This document shows positions 5,733-11,435 of a stretch of DNA of 23,138 nucleotides, one piece after another. The stretch spans positions 1-23,138 of the IMG/VR virus record IMGVR_UViG_3300027659_000215; one strand, written 5' to 3'. The position numbers and the translations under genes are program-made. Source of the DNA: a virus. The notes under the pieces are model-generated. The model saw only the letters and a list, made by a program, of their open reading frames with translations, had not been told where the DNA came from and ran no database searches. Within the stretch, counting starts at the first letter, position 1; every line of letters begins with the position of its first letter.

Positions 5733-6128
5733 ATGGATTACGAAAACATAGTAAACACTCAAGAAGGCATGGCTCGCATGCTGGGGCAGACCTTTGTCGA
5801 AGTGACTGGTTCTGTTGGTGACGGCGAGATGGTGTTTGTAACTGCAGACGGTGAGCGTTTCATGTTCGCTCACTCTCAGGATTGTTGCGAGCGTGTGGAT
5901 ATCGACGACATAGTCGGTGATCTGCAGGACTTGGTTGGCTCTCCGTTGCTCCAGGCTGAAGAAGTTTCAGGTGTGGCTCCTGTAGAGTTTGACGAAGGAG
6001 ATCACGAATCCGTGACTTGGACGTTCTACAAGTTCGGTACTCGTAAGGGCTGGGTGGATGTACGTTGGTTGGGTGAGTCTAACGGCTACTACTCAGAGAG
6101 CGTGGATCTGTTCGTAGAGCGTGTGTGA
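5733..6128 (+). CDS. DUF7448-like protein, 131 aa
   Basis: The product has a pattern I recognise from a domain of unknown function found in bacteria and phages (DUF7448): a strand region, then QDCCERVDIDDIVGDLQDLV, GSPLLQAEEV, and a C-terminal TWTFYKFGTRKGWVDVRW followed by LGESNGYYSESVD. The paired Cys at residues 52-53, the DIVGDL block and the SNGYYSE block are the family hallmarks. Length is close to what I expect for the family. No biochemical role is known to me. It is acidic and is the only gene of its unit; a non-coding stretch follows. Confidence 0.85.
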   Translation: MDYENIVNTQEGMARMLGQTFVEVTGSVGDGEMVFVTADGERFMFAHSQDCCERVDIDDIVGDLQDLVGSPLLQAEEVSGVAPVEFDEGDHESVTWTFYKFGTRKGWVDVRWLGESNGYYSESVDLFVERV

Positions 6129-6305
6129 TATACCCTGATGCTAGGCAGGTCAAGGCCTAGCAGTCCTATCCCAAGGATCACTCGTGCTAGAACGCGAGGC
6201 CGATGAGCATCGTATGCCCCACCACGGGTGCCGATGGACGATTAAATTGGGAAGCAGTTGTAAGCAGTGGAAGGTTGACAGCCGGGCGCATGCCTTAAAT
6301 AACGG
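6129..6305 (+). ncRNA. Gene-free stretch with a multi-helix RNA fold
   Basis: No frame of useful length fills these 177 bases. Helices can be drawn directly: TGCTAGGC 6139-6146 with GCCTAGCA 6155-6162; a closing helix TCCCAA 6169-6174 with TTGGGA 6247-6252; inside it CTCGTG 6181-6186 with CGCGAG 6193-6198 (one G-U pair) and CATCG 6208-6212 with CGATG 6232-6236. Together they make one hairpin followed by a closed multi-branch junction. No TTCRAATC-type T-loop or CCA end is present, so it is not a recognisable tRNA. It may be a small phage RNA or a processed 3' element; the promoter at 6306 follows directly. Confidence 0.4.
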
Positions 6306-6334
6306 TGTACAGTAATTAAATATTATGGTATAAT
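6306..6334 (+). promoter_or_regulatory. Early-type promoter
   Basis: TGTACA 6306-6311, spacer GTAATTAAATATTATGG, TATAAT 6329-6334, ACGG in front. It drives the long operon of small genes from 6358 to 8335. Confidence 0.85.
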
Positions 6335-6357
6335 AAACCCATACTAAGGAAAATATC

Positions 6358-6543
6358 ATGGCTTACAATACTGCACACTACGACAAAGAGGCTGAATACG
6401 CCAAGAAGTCTTTGACTCAGTTGTATGCTATCCGTACTCAGTTTGAGCTGGCGGTGGTCAATCATCCCAATGGTCCAAAGATGTTCAACGAGCATCTGCA
6501 GTGGGTCAAGATGAAAATCGCAGAACGCATTGGAAAGAAATAA
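6358..6543 (+). CDS. Hypothetical protein, 61 aa, helical
   Basis: ATG 6358 follows AAGGAAA. The product is helical and basic: KEAEYAKKSLTQLYAIRTQF, then FNEHLQWVKMKIAERIGKK. Heptad-like spacing suggests a short coiled coil. It is the first gene of an operon with mostly overlapping junctions. Confidence 0.68.
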   Translation: MAYNTAHYDKEAEYAKKSLTQLYAIRTQFELAVVNHPNGPKMFNEHLQWVKMKIAERIGKK

Positions 6544-6545
6544 TC

Positions 6546-6713
6546 ATGAATCACAACACTTCACAAGAATTCTCAGAGCTTCGCATTGGTCGCATGTTTC
6601 ACCTCAATGGATGCGACTATGTCAAGCAGTCAACACGCACTGCACGGATGCTCTGCAATAGCCGGATCTTCTACTTCGGTAAAACGTGGCATGTTCATGC
6701 AATTGCTTGGTAA
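6546..6713 (+). CDS. Hypothetical protein, 55 aa
   Basis: ATG 6546 is preferred over an upstream in-frame ATG at 6501 that would overlap the previous gene by 43 bp. The product contains FSELRIGRMFHLNGCDYVKQ and ends FYFGKTWHVHAIAW, a strand-rich plan with RIG.MF..NG, typical of small barrel proteins. The function is unknown. Confidence 0.6.
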   Translation: MNHNTSQEFSELRIGRMFHLNGCDYVKQSTRTARMLCNSRIFYFGKTWHVHAIAW

Positions 6714-6717
6714 CAAA

Positions 6718-6987
6718 ATGAACGAACAAAGAATTCGAGAACTTGCTGAACAGGCCAGCGCCCATGCCGAAGAAACTGTTCACTATTACATGGGACAATT
6801 TGATGGGCTAACGTGGGAAGCAAAGATACTAAAAGCACGAGACCTAAAGTTCGCCGAGTTGATTGTGAGAGAATGTGCCTGGATGGCCAAAGATCCAGCT
6901 CCTAGTGTTCACGATCATGATGCTTATAAATTGGGACGTAGATGTGCTGGCATTGATGTATTGAAACATTTCGGATTTGAAGAATGA
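6718..6987 (+). CDS. FAELIVREC-family phage protein, copy 1 (89 aa)
   Basis: The frame is open from 6586, but similarity to the next gene begins at MNEQRIRELAEQA, so ATG 6718 is the start. The family plan is MNE.RIREL at the N-terminus, FAELIVREC in the middle, and a C-terminal helix ending KHFGFEE. I recognise this plan from many phages; no function is known. The next gene is a paralog, and 32 bases encoding the central motif (6847-6878 and 7065-7096) are identical between the two. Confidence 0.75.
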   Translation: MNEQRIRELAEQASAHAEETVHYYMGQFDGLTWEAKILKARDLKFAELIVRECAWMAKDPAPSVHDHDAYKLGRRCAGIDVLKHFGFEE

Positions 6988-7214
6988 ACGAACGAATTCG
7001 TGAACTTGTCGAGAAGTCTTATATCTATGATAAACAGAATGATTCATCGTTCTTCAATAAGGAAAAGTTCGCCGAGTTGATTGTGAGAGAATGTGCTAGT
7101 ATTGCTTCAGGTACTGCTGTGGAAAATCCGCCCAATGATTTGTTTTATGGATATAACTTAGGCGTAAACAAAACGGCAGAAAAGATTAGAGAACATTTCG
7201 GAGTTGAAGAATAA
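6984..7214 (+). CDS. FAELIVREC-family phage protein, copy 2 (76 aa)
   Basis: It begins in an ATGA overlap with its paralog. It shares MNERIREL, KFAELIVRECASIA and a C-terminal GVNKTAEKIREHFGVEE. It is shorter than copy 1 between the N-terminal helix and the central motif. The pair looks like a tandem duplication that has diverged except around the central motif. No catalytic residues are evident. Confidence 0.75.
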   Translation: MNERIRELVEKSYIYDKQNDSSFFNKEKFAELIVRECASIASGTAVENPPNDLFYGYNLGVNKTAEKIREHFGVEE

Positions 7215-7288
7215 TGTTATTTGCTTGTGGCTTAATTGCTGGATTTGTCATATGTTTTCTAGTGTGGGTAATATGGAATCAAATGTAA
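7214..7288 (+). CDS. 24-aa single-pass membrane microprotein
   Basis: ATG 7214 overlaps the preceding stop as TAATG, the junction type used elsewhere here. The 24-residue product is one hydrophobic helix: MLFACGLIAGFVICFLVWV followed by IWNQM. Its GLI.GFVI core matches the microprotein at 7666, which supports both as real genes. The next gene starts within its last 16 bp. Function unknown; small phage membrane peptides include holin/antiholin-like and exclusion proteins. Confidence 0.5.
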   Translation: MLFACGLIAGFVICFLVWVIWNQM

Positions 7289-7491
7289 AATTTAGAATGT
7301 TTGGCTGGGTACCGAATGGCACGTACGATCATGCCGCGCATCTTGTTAGATATACTATAGTGGATGGCAATCCTGTAATTACCATCGCTAAGTTATGGGT
7401 AGATCAAGGTGGGCCTCAGGACTTAGATCAATACTACAATCAGCGGTGGGGTACATTCCCCGATTTTCCATCCAAACCAAAGAAGGACTAA
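7273..7491 (+). CDS. Hypothetical protein, 72 aa
   Basis: ATG 7273 gives MESNVKFRMFGWVPNGTYDH; upstream in-frame sequence back to 7204 is out-of-frame coding of the membrane microprotein. The product has a strand-rich body (HLVRYTIVDGNPVITIAKLW) and a polar Pro/Lys-rich tail. No family is recognised. An alternative start is ATG 7297. Confidence 0.6.
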   Translation: MESNVKFRMFGWVPNGTYDHAAHLVRYTIVDGNPVITIAKLWVDQGGPQDLDQYYNQRWGTFPDFPSKPKKD

Positions 7492-7492
7492 A

Positions 7493-7669
7493 ATGAAAAA
7501 TGATTGGGATACACAAGAACAGTCAGATATGTTTGACGAGTTTCTCGAAGACACATCGGATTCAAGGACGCGCACCTGGACACTGTCTTATGGTTACGAT
7601 GAACTAGAATGGGAAGCATTTCAGTATGGATGGAATGCAGCAAAGAAACACTTTAGAGTAGAACTATGA
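7493..7669 (+). CDS. Hypothetical acidic protein, 58 aa
   Basis: ATG 7493 follows AAGGAC near the end of the upstream gene. The product has an acidic N-terminus (DTQEQSDMFDEFLED) and a C-terminal ELEWEAFQYGWNAAKKHFRV segment. The E..AFQ.GWNAAK pattern is common in small phage proteins of unknown role. Its end overlaps the next ATG (ATGA). Confidence 0.62.
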   Translation: MKNDWDTQEQSDMFDEFLEDTSDSRTRTWTLSYGYDELEWEAFQYGWNAAKKHFRVEL

Positions 7670-7761
7670 GTTTCTTTTGGGGATTAATATTGGGGTTTGT
7701 CATAGGCGTGTTCTATATGGCGGATCGATCAAACGTAGATAAAAGAACAGAGACAGAATGA
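7666..7761 (+). CDS. 31-aa single-pass membrane microprotein
   Basis: The gene overlaps both neighbours as ATGA. The product is a hydrophobic helix (SFFWGLILGFVIGVFYMA) followed by a charged tail (DRSNVDKRTETE). The GLI.GFVI core is shared with the 24-residue protein at 7214. Orientation with the tail in the cytoplasm or periplasm cannot be told. Confidence 0.55.
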   Translation: MSFFWGLILGFVIGVFYMADRSNVDKRTETE

Positions 7762-8183
7762 AACTATTTTTAGACACAGAGTTTAATGGCTTTGGTGGGC
7801 GGCTTATGTCTATGGCCCTAGTACCAGAGTATGATCGGATTCGCGCATGGTATTGTGAGCTGAATATGAATGACCAGCTAGATCCGTGGGTCAGGGAGAA
7901 TGTAGTACCGCATATGATTCTGGTACCTTCCAGCCGCTCACAGTTTCAGAGTAGCTTGTCTTCATATCTTTTGCAGTTTAATGAGGTTACTATTGTCGCT
8001 GACTGGCCGGATGACATACGGCACTTTTGCGAATCGTTGATTACTGGTCCAGGAGAACGTATCAGCATTCCCACCGTGATCAAGTTTGAACTGGACCTGA
8101 GCATCGAGTACGAATCCACAGTACCGCATCATGCATACCACGATGCTGTCGGTATACGGGAATACTACAGGAATATAAAATGA
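7758..8183 (+). CDS. 3'-5' exoribonuclease, Rv2179c-like (DEDDh)
   Basis: The N-terminus LFLDTEFNGFGGRLMSMALV carries the first exonuclease motif (D6, E8), and the C-terminal HHAYHDAVGIREYYRNI carries the His/Asp motif of DEDDh nucleases. The central DPWVRENVVPH block is typical of the Rv2179c-like family, whose founding member is a mycobacterial 3'-5' exoribonuclease. The length of 141 residues is somewhat short for the fold. It may act in RNA turnover during infection. It lies in the operon of small proteins begun at 6358. Confidence 0.8.
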   Translation: MKLFLDTEFNGFGGRLMSMALVPEYDRIRAWYCELNMNDQLDPWVRENVVPHMILVPSSRSQFQSSLSSYLLQFNEVTIVADWPDDIRHFCESLITGPGERISIPTVIKFELDLSIEYESTVPHHAYHDAVGIREYYRNIK

Positions 8184-8335
8184 GCGATTATGATATGTCA
8201 GAACAGATTTTGATCGAGCAAAAAATTGCACTGCTGGAAGAATTGCTTAGTACCTTTGGTACTACAAGTTCGATGCGTGCCGATCTGAACGAAAGTCTAA
8301 AATTAGCTCGTGAGAAGCTACAAAACCTAAAATAA
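8180..8335 (+). CDS. Hypothetical coiled-coil protein, 51 aa
   Basis: It begins in an ATGA overlap with the exonuclease gene. The product is almost entirely helical: EQILIEQKIALLEELLSTFG, then MRADLNESLKLAREKLQNLK, two helices with heptad-like Leu/Ile spacing separated by a Gly-Thr turn. It may bind the exonuclease encoded just upstream, but this is only a neighbour argument. It is the last gene before the promoter at 8339. Confidence 0.62.
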   Translation: MSDYDMSEQILIEQKIALLEELLSTFGTTSSMRADLNESLKLAREKLQNLK

Positions 8336-8338
8336 CGG

Positions 8339-8367
8339 TGTACATTAAATCGTCTATTTGATATAAT
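8339..8367 (+). promoter_or_regulatory. Early-type promoter
   Basis: TGTACA 8339-8344, spacer TTAAATCGTCTATTTGA, TATAAT 8362-8367, ACGG upstream. The base before the -10 makes TGA instead of the usual TGT or TGG. It drives the genes from 8394 to 9258. Confidence 0.85.
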
Positions 8368-8393
8368 AGATCCATACCAACCAAGGAACTAGA

Positions 8394-8549
8394 ATGAACG
8401 AAGATAAACTAAAAGAGTTACGTGAACGGGCCGCGCTCATCCTTAGCACCAATGCACATTGGAAATCCTGTCAGGATGGAAGCTACGAAATGGCTTTGGA
8501 CTATGCTGGGTACTACACCCTTCTAGATGAAATCAATAAACTGAAATGA
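8394..8549 (+). CDS. Hypothetical protein, 51 aa, helical
   Basis: ATG 8394 follows AAGGAAC. The product is helical: EDKLKELRERAALILSTNAH, then ALDYAGYYTLLDEINKLK. It resembles short phage proteins of the NE.I.EL.E.A type. It ends in an ATGA overlap with the next gene. Confidence 0.62.
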   Translation: MNEDKLKELRERAALILSTNAHWKSCQDGSYEMALDYAGYYTLLDEINKLK

Positions 8550-8836
8550 AACAAGACTACACACTGTATATCTACAAACGTGATGCTCGTTGCAAAACAG
8601 GTGAGCGTTTGTATTCCACCTCCGTTTGGAGAGATCGTGATCAAGCGAGTATGGACCGCGAGGTGCTAGACTTGTCACACACCTTGTATCGCGTTGGTGC
8701 AGGCAACGGATGGCGCTTTGAATATGTGCCTACAATGAAAACTGTGCGAAACTTGATGAGCGGAAAAGATGTGCAAATCCCGCATGACACTCCACGTTCA
8801 TGTGATCCTTCTTCTGAAACTTATTGGAGCATGTGA
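8546..8836 (+). CDS. Conserved phage protein, 96 aa
   Basis: The product has DYTLYIYKRDARCKTGERLY, then DRDQASMDREVLDLSHTLY, a TMKTVRNLMSGKDVQI segment and a C-terminal CDPSSETYWSM. I recognise this set of motifs as a widespread small phage family without known function. The terminal CDPSSETYWSM is especially characteristic. It lies between overlapping or near-overlapping neighbours. Confidence 0.75.
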   Translation: MKQDYTLYIYKRDARCKTGERLYSTSVWRDRDQASMDREVLDLSHTLYRVGAGNGWRFEYVPTMKTVRNLMSGKDVQIPHDTPRSCDPSSETYWSM

Positions 8837-8837
8837 A

Positions 8838-8990
8838 ATGACTGAAGAACATAGTGATTATCTAAACGCTCTCCGAGATTCTGGAGTTACGAACATGTTT
8901 GGAGCAGGTGCTTATTTGCAGTCTCATTTTGGAATTACGCGCGCAGCTGCAAGAGCAATTCTACTGGAATGGATGAAGAGCTTTGATTAA
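8838..8990 (+). CDS. Conserved phage protein, 50 aa
   Basis: The frame is open from 8769, but ATG 8838, just after the upstream stop, is the natural start. The product contains EHSDYLNALRDSGVTNMFGA, then YLQSHFGITRAAARAILLEW. The LR.SG.TNMFGA..YL...FG pattern is a familiar compact helical domain of bacteria and phages, of unknown role. The next gene starts inside its last codons. Confidence 0.75.
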   Translation: MTEEHSDYLNALRDSGVTNMFGAGAYLQSHFGITRAAARAILLEWMKSFD

Positions 8991-9258
8991 TCTAAATTTA
9001 TCCGTTAGCTATCCGTTCAGTGATCGTTTTAAAATCTTAGCATCAACTTCTGGTATACTGACTAAGCATAAAGCGATTGAAGCAAACGCATATCGCACGA
9101 CAACTATTATTAAATTGGCGTTGTCATACACAGTCAGAGGAGATCACGCTGGCCTGCACGCAGAATTTGGATTATTCGGGTATGAATGTGAATTGCGAAT
9201 TTATGACACTCGTCACTGGGATTACAAAGCACAAAAATTCGAAGTAGCCAGCAAATAA
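8983..9258 (+). CDS. Conserved phage protein with a TTG start, 91 aa
   Basis: No ATG or GTG is available near the N-terminus, and the recognisable sequence begins immediately (LNLSVSYPFSDRFKILASTS), so TTG 8983 is the likely start, with GAAGAG at 8974-8979 as a close ribosome binding site. Other conserved-looking blocks are RGDHAGLHAEFGLFGYE and YDTRHWDY. I recognise the family from other phages (SVS.P.SDRFK ... DHAG...E.GL.GY ... YDTRHW) but know no function. Confidence 0.72.
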   Translation: MINLNLSVSYPFSDRFKILASTSGILTKHKAIEANAYRTTTIIKLALSYTVRGDHAGLHAEFGLFGYECELRIYDTRHWDYKAQKFEVASK

Positions 9259-9261
9259 CGG

Positions 9262-9290
9262 TGTACATTAAATCATCTTTATGTTATAAT
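9262..9290 (+). promoter_or_regulatory. Early-type promoter
   Basis: TGTACA 9262-9267, spacer TTAAATCATCTTTATGT, TATAAT 9285-9290, ACGG upstream. It drives the overlapping run of genes from 9311 to 10653. Confidence 0.85.
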
Positions 9291-9310
9291 AGATCTACAA
9301 AGGATTAAAC

Positions 9311-9406
9311 ATGAAACAATTTCTCAAAGAACTCTTCCAAGCCTCTATCGTAGCATTTTTGTTTGGCTTCCCCTTCATTCTTTATTTTTACCAGATGAAA
9401 CCATGA
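9311..9406 (+). CDS. 31-aa membrane microprotein
   Basis: ATG 9311 lies 20 bp after the -10 box with AAAGGA just upstream. The product has an amphipathic start (KQFLKELFQASIV) running into a hydrophobic helix (AFLFGFPFILYFYQMKP). It overlaps the next gene as ATGA. It is shorter than most gene finders report. Confidence 0.58.
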   Translation: MKQFLKELFQASIVAFLFGFPFILYFYQMKP

Positions 9407-9609
9407 GCAAGAAACTAGAAATTGACGGTGAAGTTGCCGATCGTATCACGTTACTGAATTTGATGGACTATCGCAAGTATCTGAAAGATGAATTGAAGGC
9501 TTTTAAGAAAGGCGCGTACTTACACGACAACGATGTTGCGGGTAACATTAAGCGCATCGAAGCTCTTACACTTATTATTCGTGATTTTACAACTGGAGAT
9601 ACTGAATGA
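9403..9609 (+). CDS. Conserved phage protein, 68 aa, helical
   Basis: The product reads EVADRITLLNLMDYRKYLKD, then KKGAYLHDNDVAGNIKRIEA and LTLIIRDF. The D.ITL.NL.DYR.YL......KGAYLH..D pattern is one I recognise from many phage genomes. It is helical and may be a small regulatory or structural protein; no function is known to me. Both junctions are 4-bp overlaps. Confidence 0.75.
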   Translation: MSKKLEIDGEVADRITLLNLMDYRKYLKDELKAFKKGAYLHDNDVAGNIKRIEALTLIIRDFTTGDTE

Positions 9610-9782
9610 TTCTGATTCAATACTGGCCTCAATTTGCATACCTTGCTCTGCTCACTGTTGGTTTAGGTATGACACTACAACAACATGGTAAACCCAAGAC
9701 TGGTAACGAGAGCATTTGGATTTCGCTAACAGCTTCGAGTATTGCGCTATTTTTGCTTTATATGGGAGGGTTCTTCAAGTGA
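9606..9782 (+). CDS. Small membrane protein with two hydrophobic helices, 58 aa
   Basis: Two hydrophobic segments (residues about 8-24 and 38-57) flank a short polar loop (QQHGKPKTGNES). The size and topology are compatible with a small holin-like or generic phage membrane protein, but no lysis gene is seen next to it. It overlaps its neighbours as ATGA upstream and GTGA downstream. Confidence 0.68.
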   Translation: MILIQYWPQFAYLALLTVGLGMTLQQHGKPKTGNESIWISLTASSIALFLLYMGGFFK

Positions 9783-10033
9783 ACGATGTAATCTATCTTT
9801 CTAGACGTAATCTGCTTGCGCTGCTTTCTAAACTCGACCGTGCCGAGGCAGGAGAAGAAACTGCTTGTACGATTATCAAGTATCAAGCAATTAGTAATCG
9901 ATATGCACAGTCTATGGACGAATGTCATGTAGTAGCTATCGAGGACGAGGAATATTATGGTGCTCAAAAGCGAAGCGCCGGTACAATGCATCCAAAAGAC
10001 GGAGGTGTCTATGAATCAAATTACTCTACATAG
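9779..10033 (+). CDS. Conserved phage protein with a GTG start, 84 aa
   Basis: The frame is open from 9716, but a GTGA overlap at 9779 with GGAGGG at 9764-9769 sets the start. The product has DVIYLSRRNLLALLSKLDRA, GEETACTIIK, and a C-terminal VVAIEDEEYYG followed by AGTMHPKD. I recognise this family (YLSRRNL..LL.KLDR ... AIEDE.YY ... G..HP.D) from betaproteobacterial and other phages; no function is known. Confidence 0.77.
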   Translation: MNDVIYLSRRNLLALLSKLDRAEAGEETACTIIKYQAISNRYAQSMDECHVVAIEDEEYYGAQKRSAGTMHPKDGGVYESNYST

Positions 10034-10217
10034 AGACAATCTTTATACAATACTTCAATTCATAGAGAAGTATGATCAGCCTATGTCGGACTTTGTGACT
10101 GTCACAGTTGACTCTTCTTCCGGCATTGGTTCTGTTGTAACGGTCAGCATTCATGCTGTTATCAATAGCGATTCGGTTACTATCACCAAAACAATCGTGG
10201 ATGAATCATCATGGTGA
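10011..10217 (+). CDS. Hypothetical protein, 68 aa
   Basis: ATG 10011 follows a strong ribosome binding site GGAGGT (10001-10006) inside the upstream gene, so it is preferred over an earlier in-frame start at 9957. The product begins NQITLHRDNLYTILQFIEKY and continues with Ser/Val-rich strands (VTVTVDSSSGIGSVVTVSIH). It appears to be a small alpha-plus-beta protein. No family is recognised. Confidence 0.65.
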   Translation: MNQITLHRDNLYTILQFIEKYDQPMSDFVTVTVDSSSGIGSVVTVSIHAVINSDSVTITKTIVDESSW

Positions 10218-10435
10218 AAAATACAAAACGTCTTATCAAGAAAGCTGGTTTTGTTTTGTGGGGGCCTGAAACTTGGGGTCCCGGTGAAGGTGAAATTGAC
10301 TGGTCCTGTGATTATAACGATGAACTTGAAAAGTACACAAAACTTTTAATTCGTAAGTGTATCAAGATCGATCGCAAAAATCCAGACGCTGCTCCAGGTG
10401 ACGCCATTGCCGAGTATTTTGAAATTAAGAAATGA
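10211..10435 (+). CDS. Hypothetical protein, 74 aa
   Basis: It overlaps the upstream gene by 7 bp and the next by 4. The product begins basic (VKNTKRLIKKAGFVLWGP), then has Trp/Gly/Glu-rich sequence and a C-terminal KYTKLLIRKCIKIDRKN with GDAIAEYFEI. The latter resembles the C-terminal helix of the FAELIVREC family at 6718 and 6984 (ELIVREC ... EKI.EHF), so it may be a distant relative with a different N-terminus. Confidence 0.66.
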   Translation: MVKNTKRLIKKAGFVLWGPETWGPGEGEIDWSCDYNDELEKYTKLLIRKCIKIDRKNPDAAPGDAIAEYFEIKK

Positions 10436-10653
10436 AAATAGCATCTGCTAATGGAGTAACGGGTTGCCTGCTTCGAGTGGGTTTTACCGAGTGGGTATTC
10501 CGCGTCTATGAAGATGATGGAAGCTTCAAAGACTATGATCTACATCACTCTGATCTGCAATTTACGATCTGTGATCCTGATGCTACCTTCTACGAAGATG
10601 GCGATATTTTAAAATTAGATCATAATCCGGAAACTCTTGGAATTGACGAATAA
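10432..10653 (+). CDS. Conserved phage protein, 73 aa
   Basis: The product has EWVFRVYEDDGSFKDYDLHH, then SDLQFTICDPDATFYEDGD and a C-terminal LDHNPETLGIDE. The FRVY......YD..HSDL..TI.D.DA.FYE...LDH.P.TLG set of motifs is a conserved small phage family I recognise, of unknown function. It is strongly acidic. It is the last gene of the operon begun at 9311. Confidence 0.77.
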   Translation: MKIASANGVTGCLLRVGFTEWVFRVYEDDGSFKDYDLHHSDLQFTICDPDATFYEDGDILKLDHNPETLGIDE

Positions 10654-10656
10654 AAT

Positions 10657-10685
10657 TGTACAACGATTTGCCTGTATGGTATAAT
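10657..10685 (+). promoter_or_regulatory. Early-type promoter, diverged copy
   Basis: TGTACA 10657-10662, 17-bp spacer CGATTTGCCTGTATGGT-like ending at 10679, TATAAT 10680-10685. The ACGG prefix is missing and the spacer differs from the others. It serves the gene at 10717. Confidence 0.75.
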
Positions 10686-10716
10686 AAATCTCTGTATTAC
10701 ATTATTGAAAGATTAT

Positions 10717-10941
10717 ATGCAAGAATGTTGCAATAATAACTGTGATCAAGGTCGAGCTTGTCCTAATCGAGTAGCAAATGATGACATAGTGGATAATCTA
10801 CGTAAACGAGCTGAAATTCGTAGACAAATCTCTACCAGAAAGTCAGTTCAAGAGGGAAAACCCGATAGAATTGCAGATTTGCTTGAAGAAGCTGCTGACG
10901 TGATTGAGTCTTTGCGTAAAAAGCTTCAGAAAAGCTCATAA
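10717..10941 (+). CDS. Hypothetical protein with an N-terminal Cys cluster, 74 aa
   Basis: A TTG at 10705 would extend it by four residues, but GAAAG at 10707-10711 favours ATG 10717. The product begins MQECCNNNCDQGRACPNRV, with four Cys within 15 residues that could bind zinc, and continues with a helical part rich in Arg and Glu (ADLLEEAADVIESLRKKLQ), a segment often seen in small phage proteins. The role is unknown. Confidence 0.68.
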   Translation: MQECCNNNCDQGRACPNRVANDDIVDNLRKRAEIRRQISTRKSVQEGKPDRIADLLEEAADVIESLRKKLQKSS

Positions 10942-10978
10942 TTCCCTATAATTCCCTATAATTAGGCTTTTCAGCCTA
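10938..10978 (+). repeat. Short tandem repeat followed by a small hairpin
   Basis: ATTCCCTATA is repeated at 10941-10950 and 10951-10960, partly overlapping the stop of the upstream gene. TAGGCT and AGCCTA then form a 6-bp hairpin (about 10963-10978) around TTTC. No T-run follows; a weak terminator is possible. Confidence 0.4.
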
Positions 10979-10994
10979 TATGAATCAACAACTT

Positions 10995-11061
10995 AGACAC
11001 CTCAAAGTGACGTACGTCCCTGCTCGTCAACGAGATGTATGGATACCTACTTGAGGTGTCT
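10995..11061 (+). ncRNA. Structured intergenic element with an 11-bp closing helix
   Basis: AGACACCTCAA 10995-11005 pairs perfectly with TTGAGGTGTCT 11051-11061. Inside, TACGT 11013-11017 pairs with ATGTA 11035-11039 and CTCG 11023-11026 with CGAG 11031-11034 around TCAA. A 10-bp palindrome GACGTACGTC also lies here, and its ACGTACGTCC (11010-11019) matches the decamer at 4283-4292. It sits directly upstream of a promoter, like the hairpin at 4294. No known riboswitch or ribozyme signature was recognised. Confidence 0.5.
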
Positions 11062-11087
11062 CATGATCACCTGACGCTGTATAAACG

Positions 11088-11116
11088 GCGTAATTAATTT
11101 GTAATTAATATATAAT
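11088..11116 (+). promoter_or_regulatory. Degenerate early-type promoter
   Basis: TATAAT at 11111-11116 is intact, but the region of the -35 reads ACGGCGTAATTAATT instead of ACGGTGTACATTAATT, as if bases were lost. It precedes the gene at 11143 and is probably weaker than the other copies. Confidence 0.55.
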
Positions 11117-11142
11117 AGATCCACAACAACAAGAGGTCTACT

Positions 11143-11286
11143 ATGAACTATACTCTAATTACTTCAATAGGTCGAGTGTATATGTTTTATGTAAAAGAAG
11201 CTGCGGAAATTTATCAGCGTGCATATGGTGGTACTTTAGTTGACAATAGCATTCTATTAAATGCTGAAAATGCTGTAAAATTGTGA
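11143..11286 (+). CDS. Hypothetical protein, 47 aa
   Basis: ATG 11143 follows AAGAGG at 11131-11136. The product reads NYTLITSIGRVYMFYVKEAA then EIYQRAYGGTLVDNS, a small strand-helix-strand plan. Its last codons overlap both a short membrane ORF (GTG 11283) and a terminator-like hairpin. It is the last gene served by early-type promoters before the late region. Confidence 0.6.
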   Translation: MNYTLITSIGRVYMFYVKEAAEIYQRAYGGTLVDNSILLNAENAVKL

Positions 11287-11435
11287 AAAAAGTCTTTAAG
11301 ACTTTTTTTCGCTTCTGTTTTCAATTGCTTGGAACTGTTTATTTCATAATAACTTGTTGTTTGATGGGTATTATGGGTATGATCATATATGGAATGTTTA
11401 CTGAAATTGTAAAATACGTCACGCTCATATTATAA
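11283..11435 (+). CDS. Possible 50-aa membrane protein with a GTG start
   Basis: A frame from GTG 11283 overlaps the preceding stop (GTGA) and runs to TAA 11433-11435, inside the late promoter. It encodes a basic start (KKVFKTFFRFCF) and a long hydrophobic segment (TVYFIITCCLMGIMGMIIYG). There is no clear ribosome binding site, and its first codons coincide with a terminator-like palindrome, so it may be expressed only by readthrough or may not be a gene. Confidence 0.4.
   Translation: MKKVFKTFFRFCFQLLGTVYFIITCCLMGIMGMIIYGMFTEIVKYVTLIL
11286..11309 (+). terminator. Probable intrinsic terminator at the end of the early region
   Basis: AAAAAAGTCT (11286-11295) pairs with AGACTTTTTT after a TTA loop, and the run of seven T at 11303-11309 completes an intrinsic terminator shape. 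The stem is AT-rich and therefore weak. It directly follows the stop of the gene at 11143 and separates early-type from late-type transcription. Confidence 0.5.

Noticed and set aside
6129-6305. tRNA gene
   Set aside because: No T-loop consensus, no proper acceptor stem of 7 bp and no anticodon stem-loop at the right spacing.
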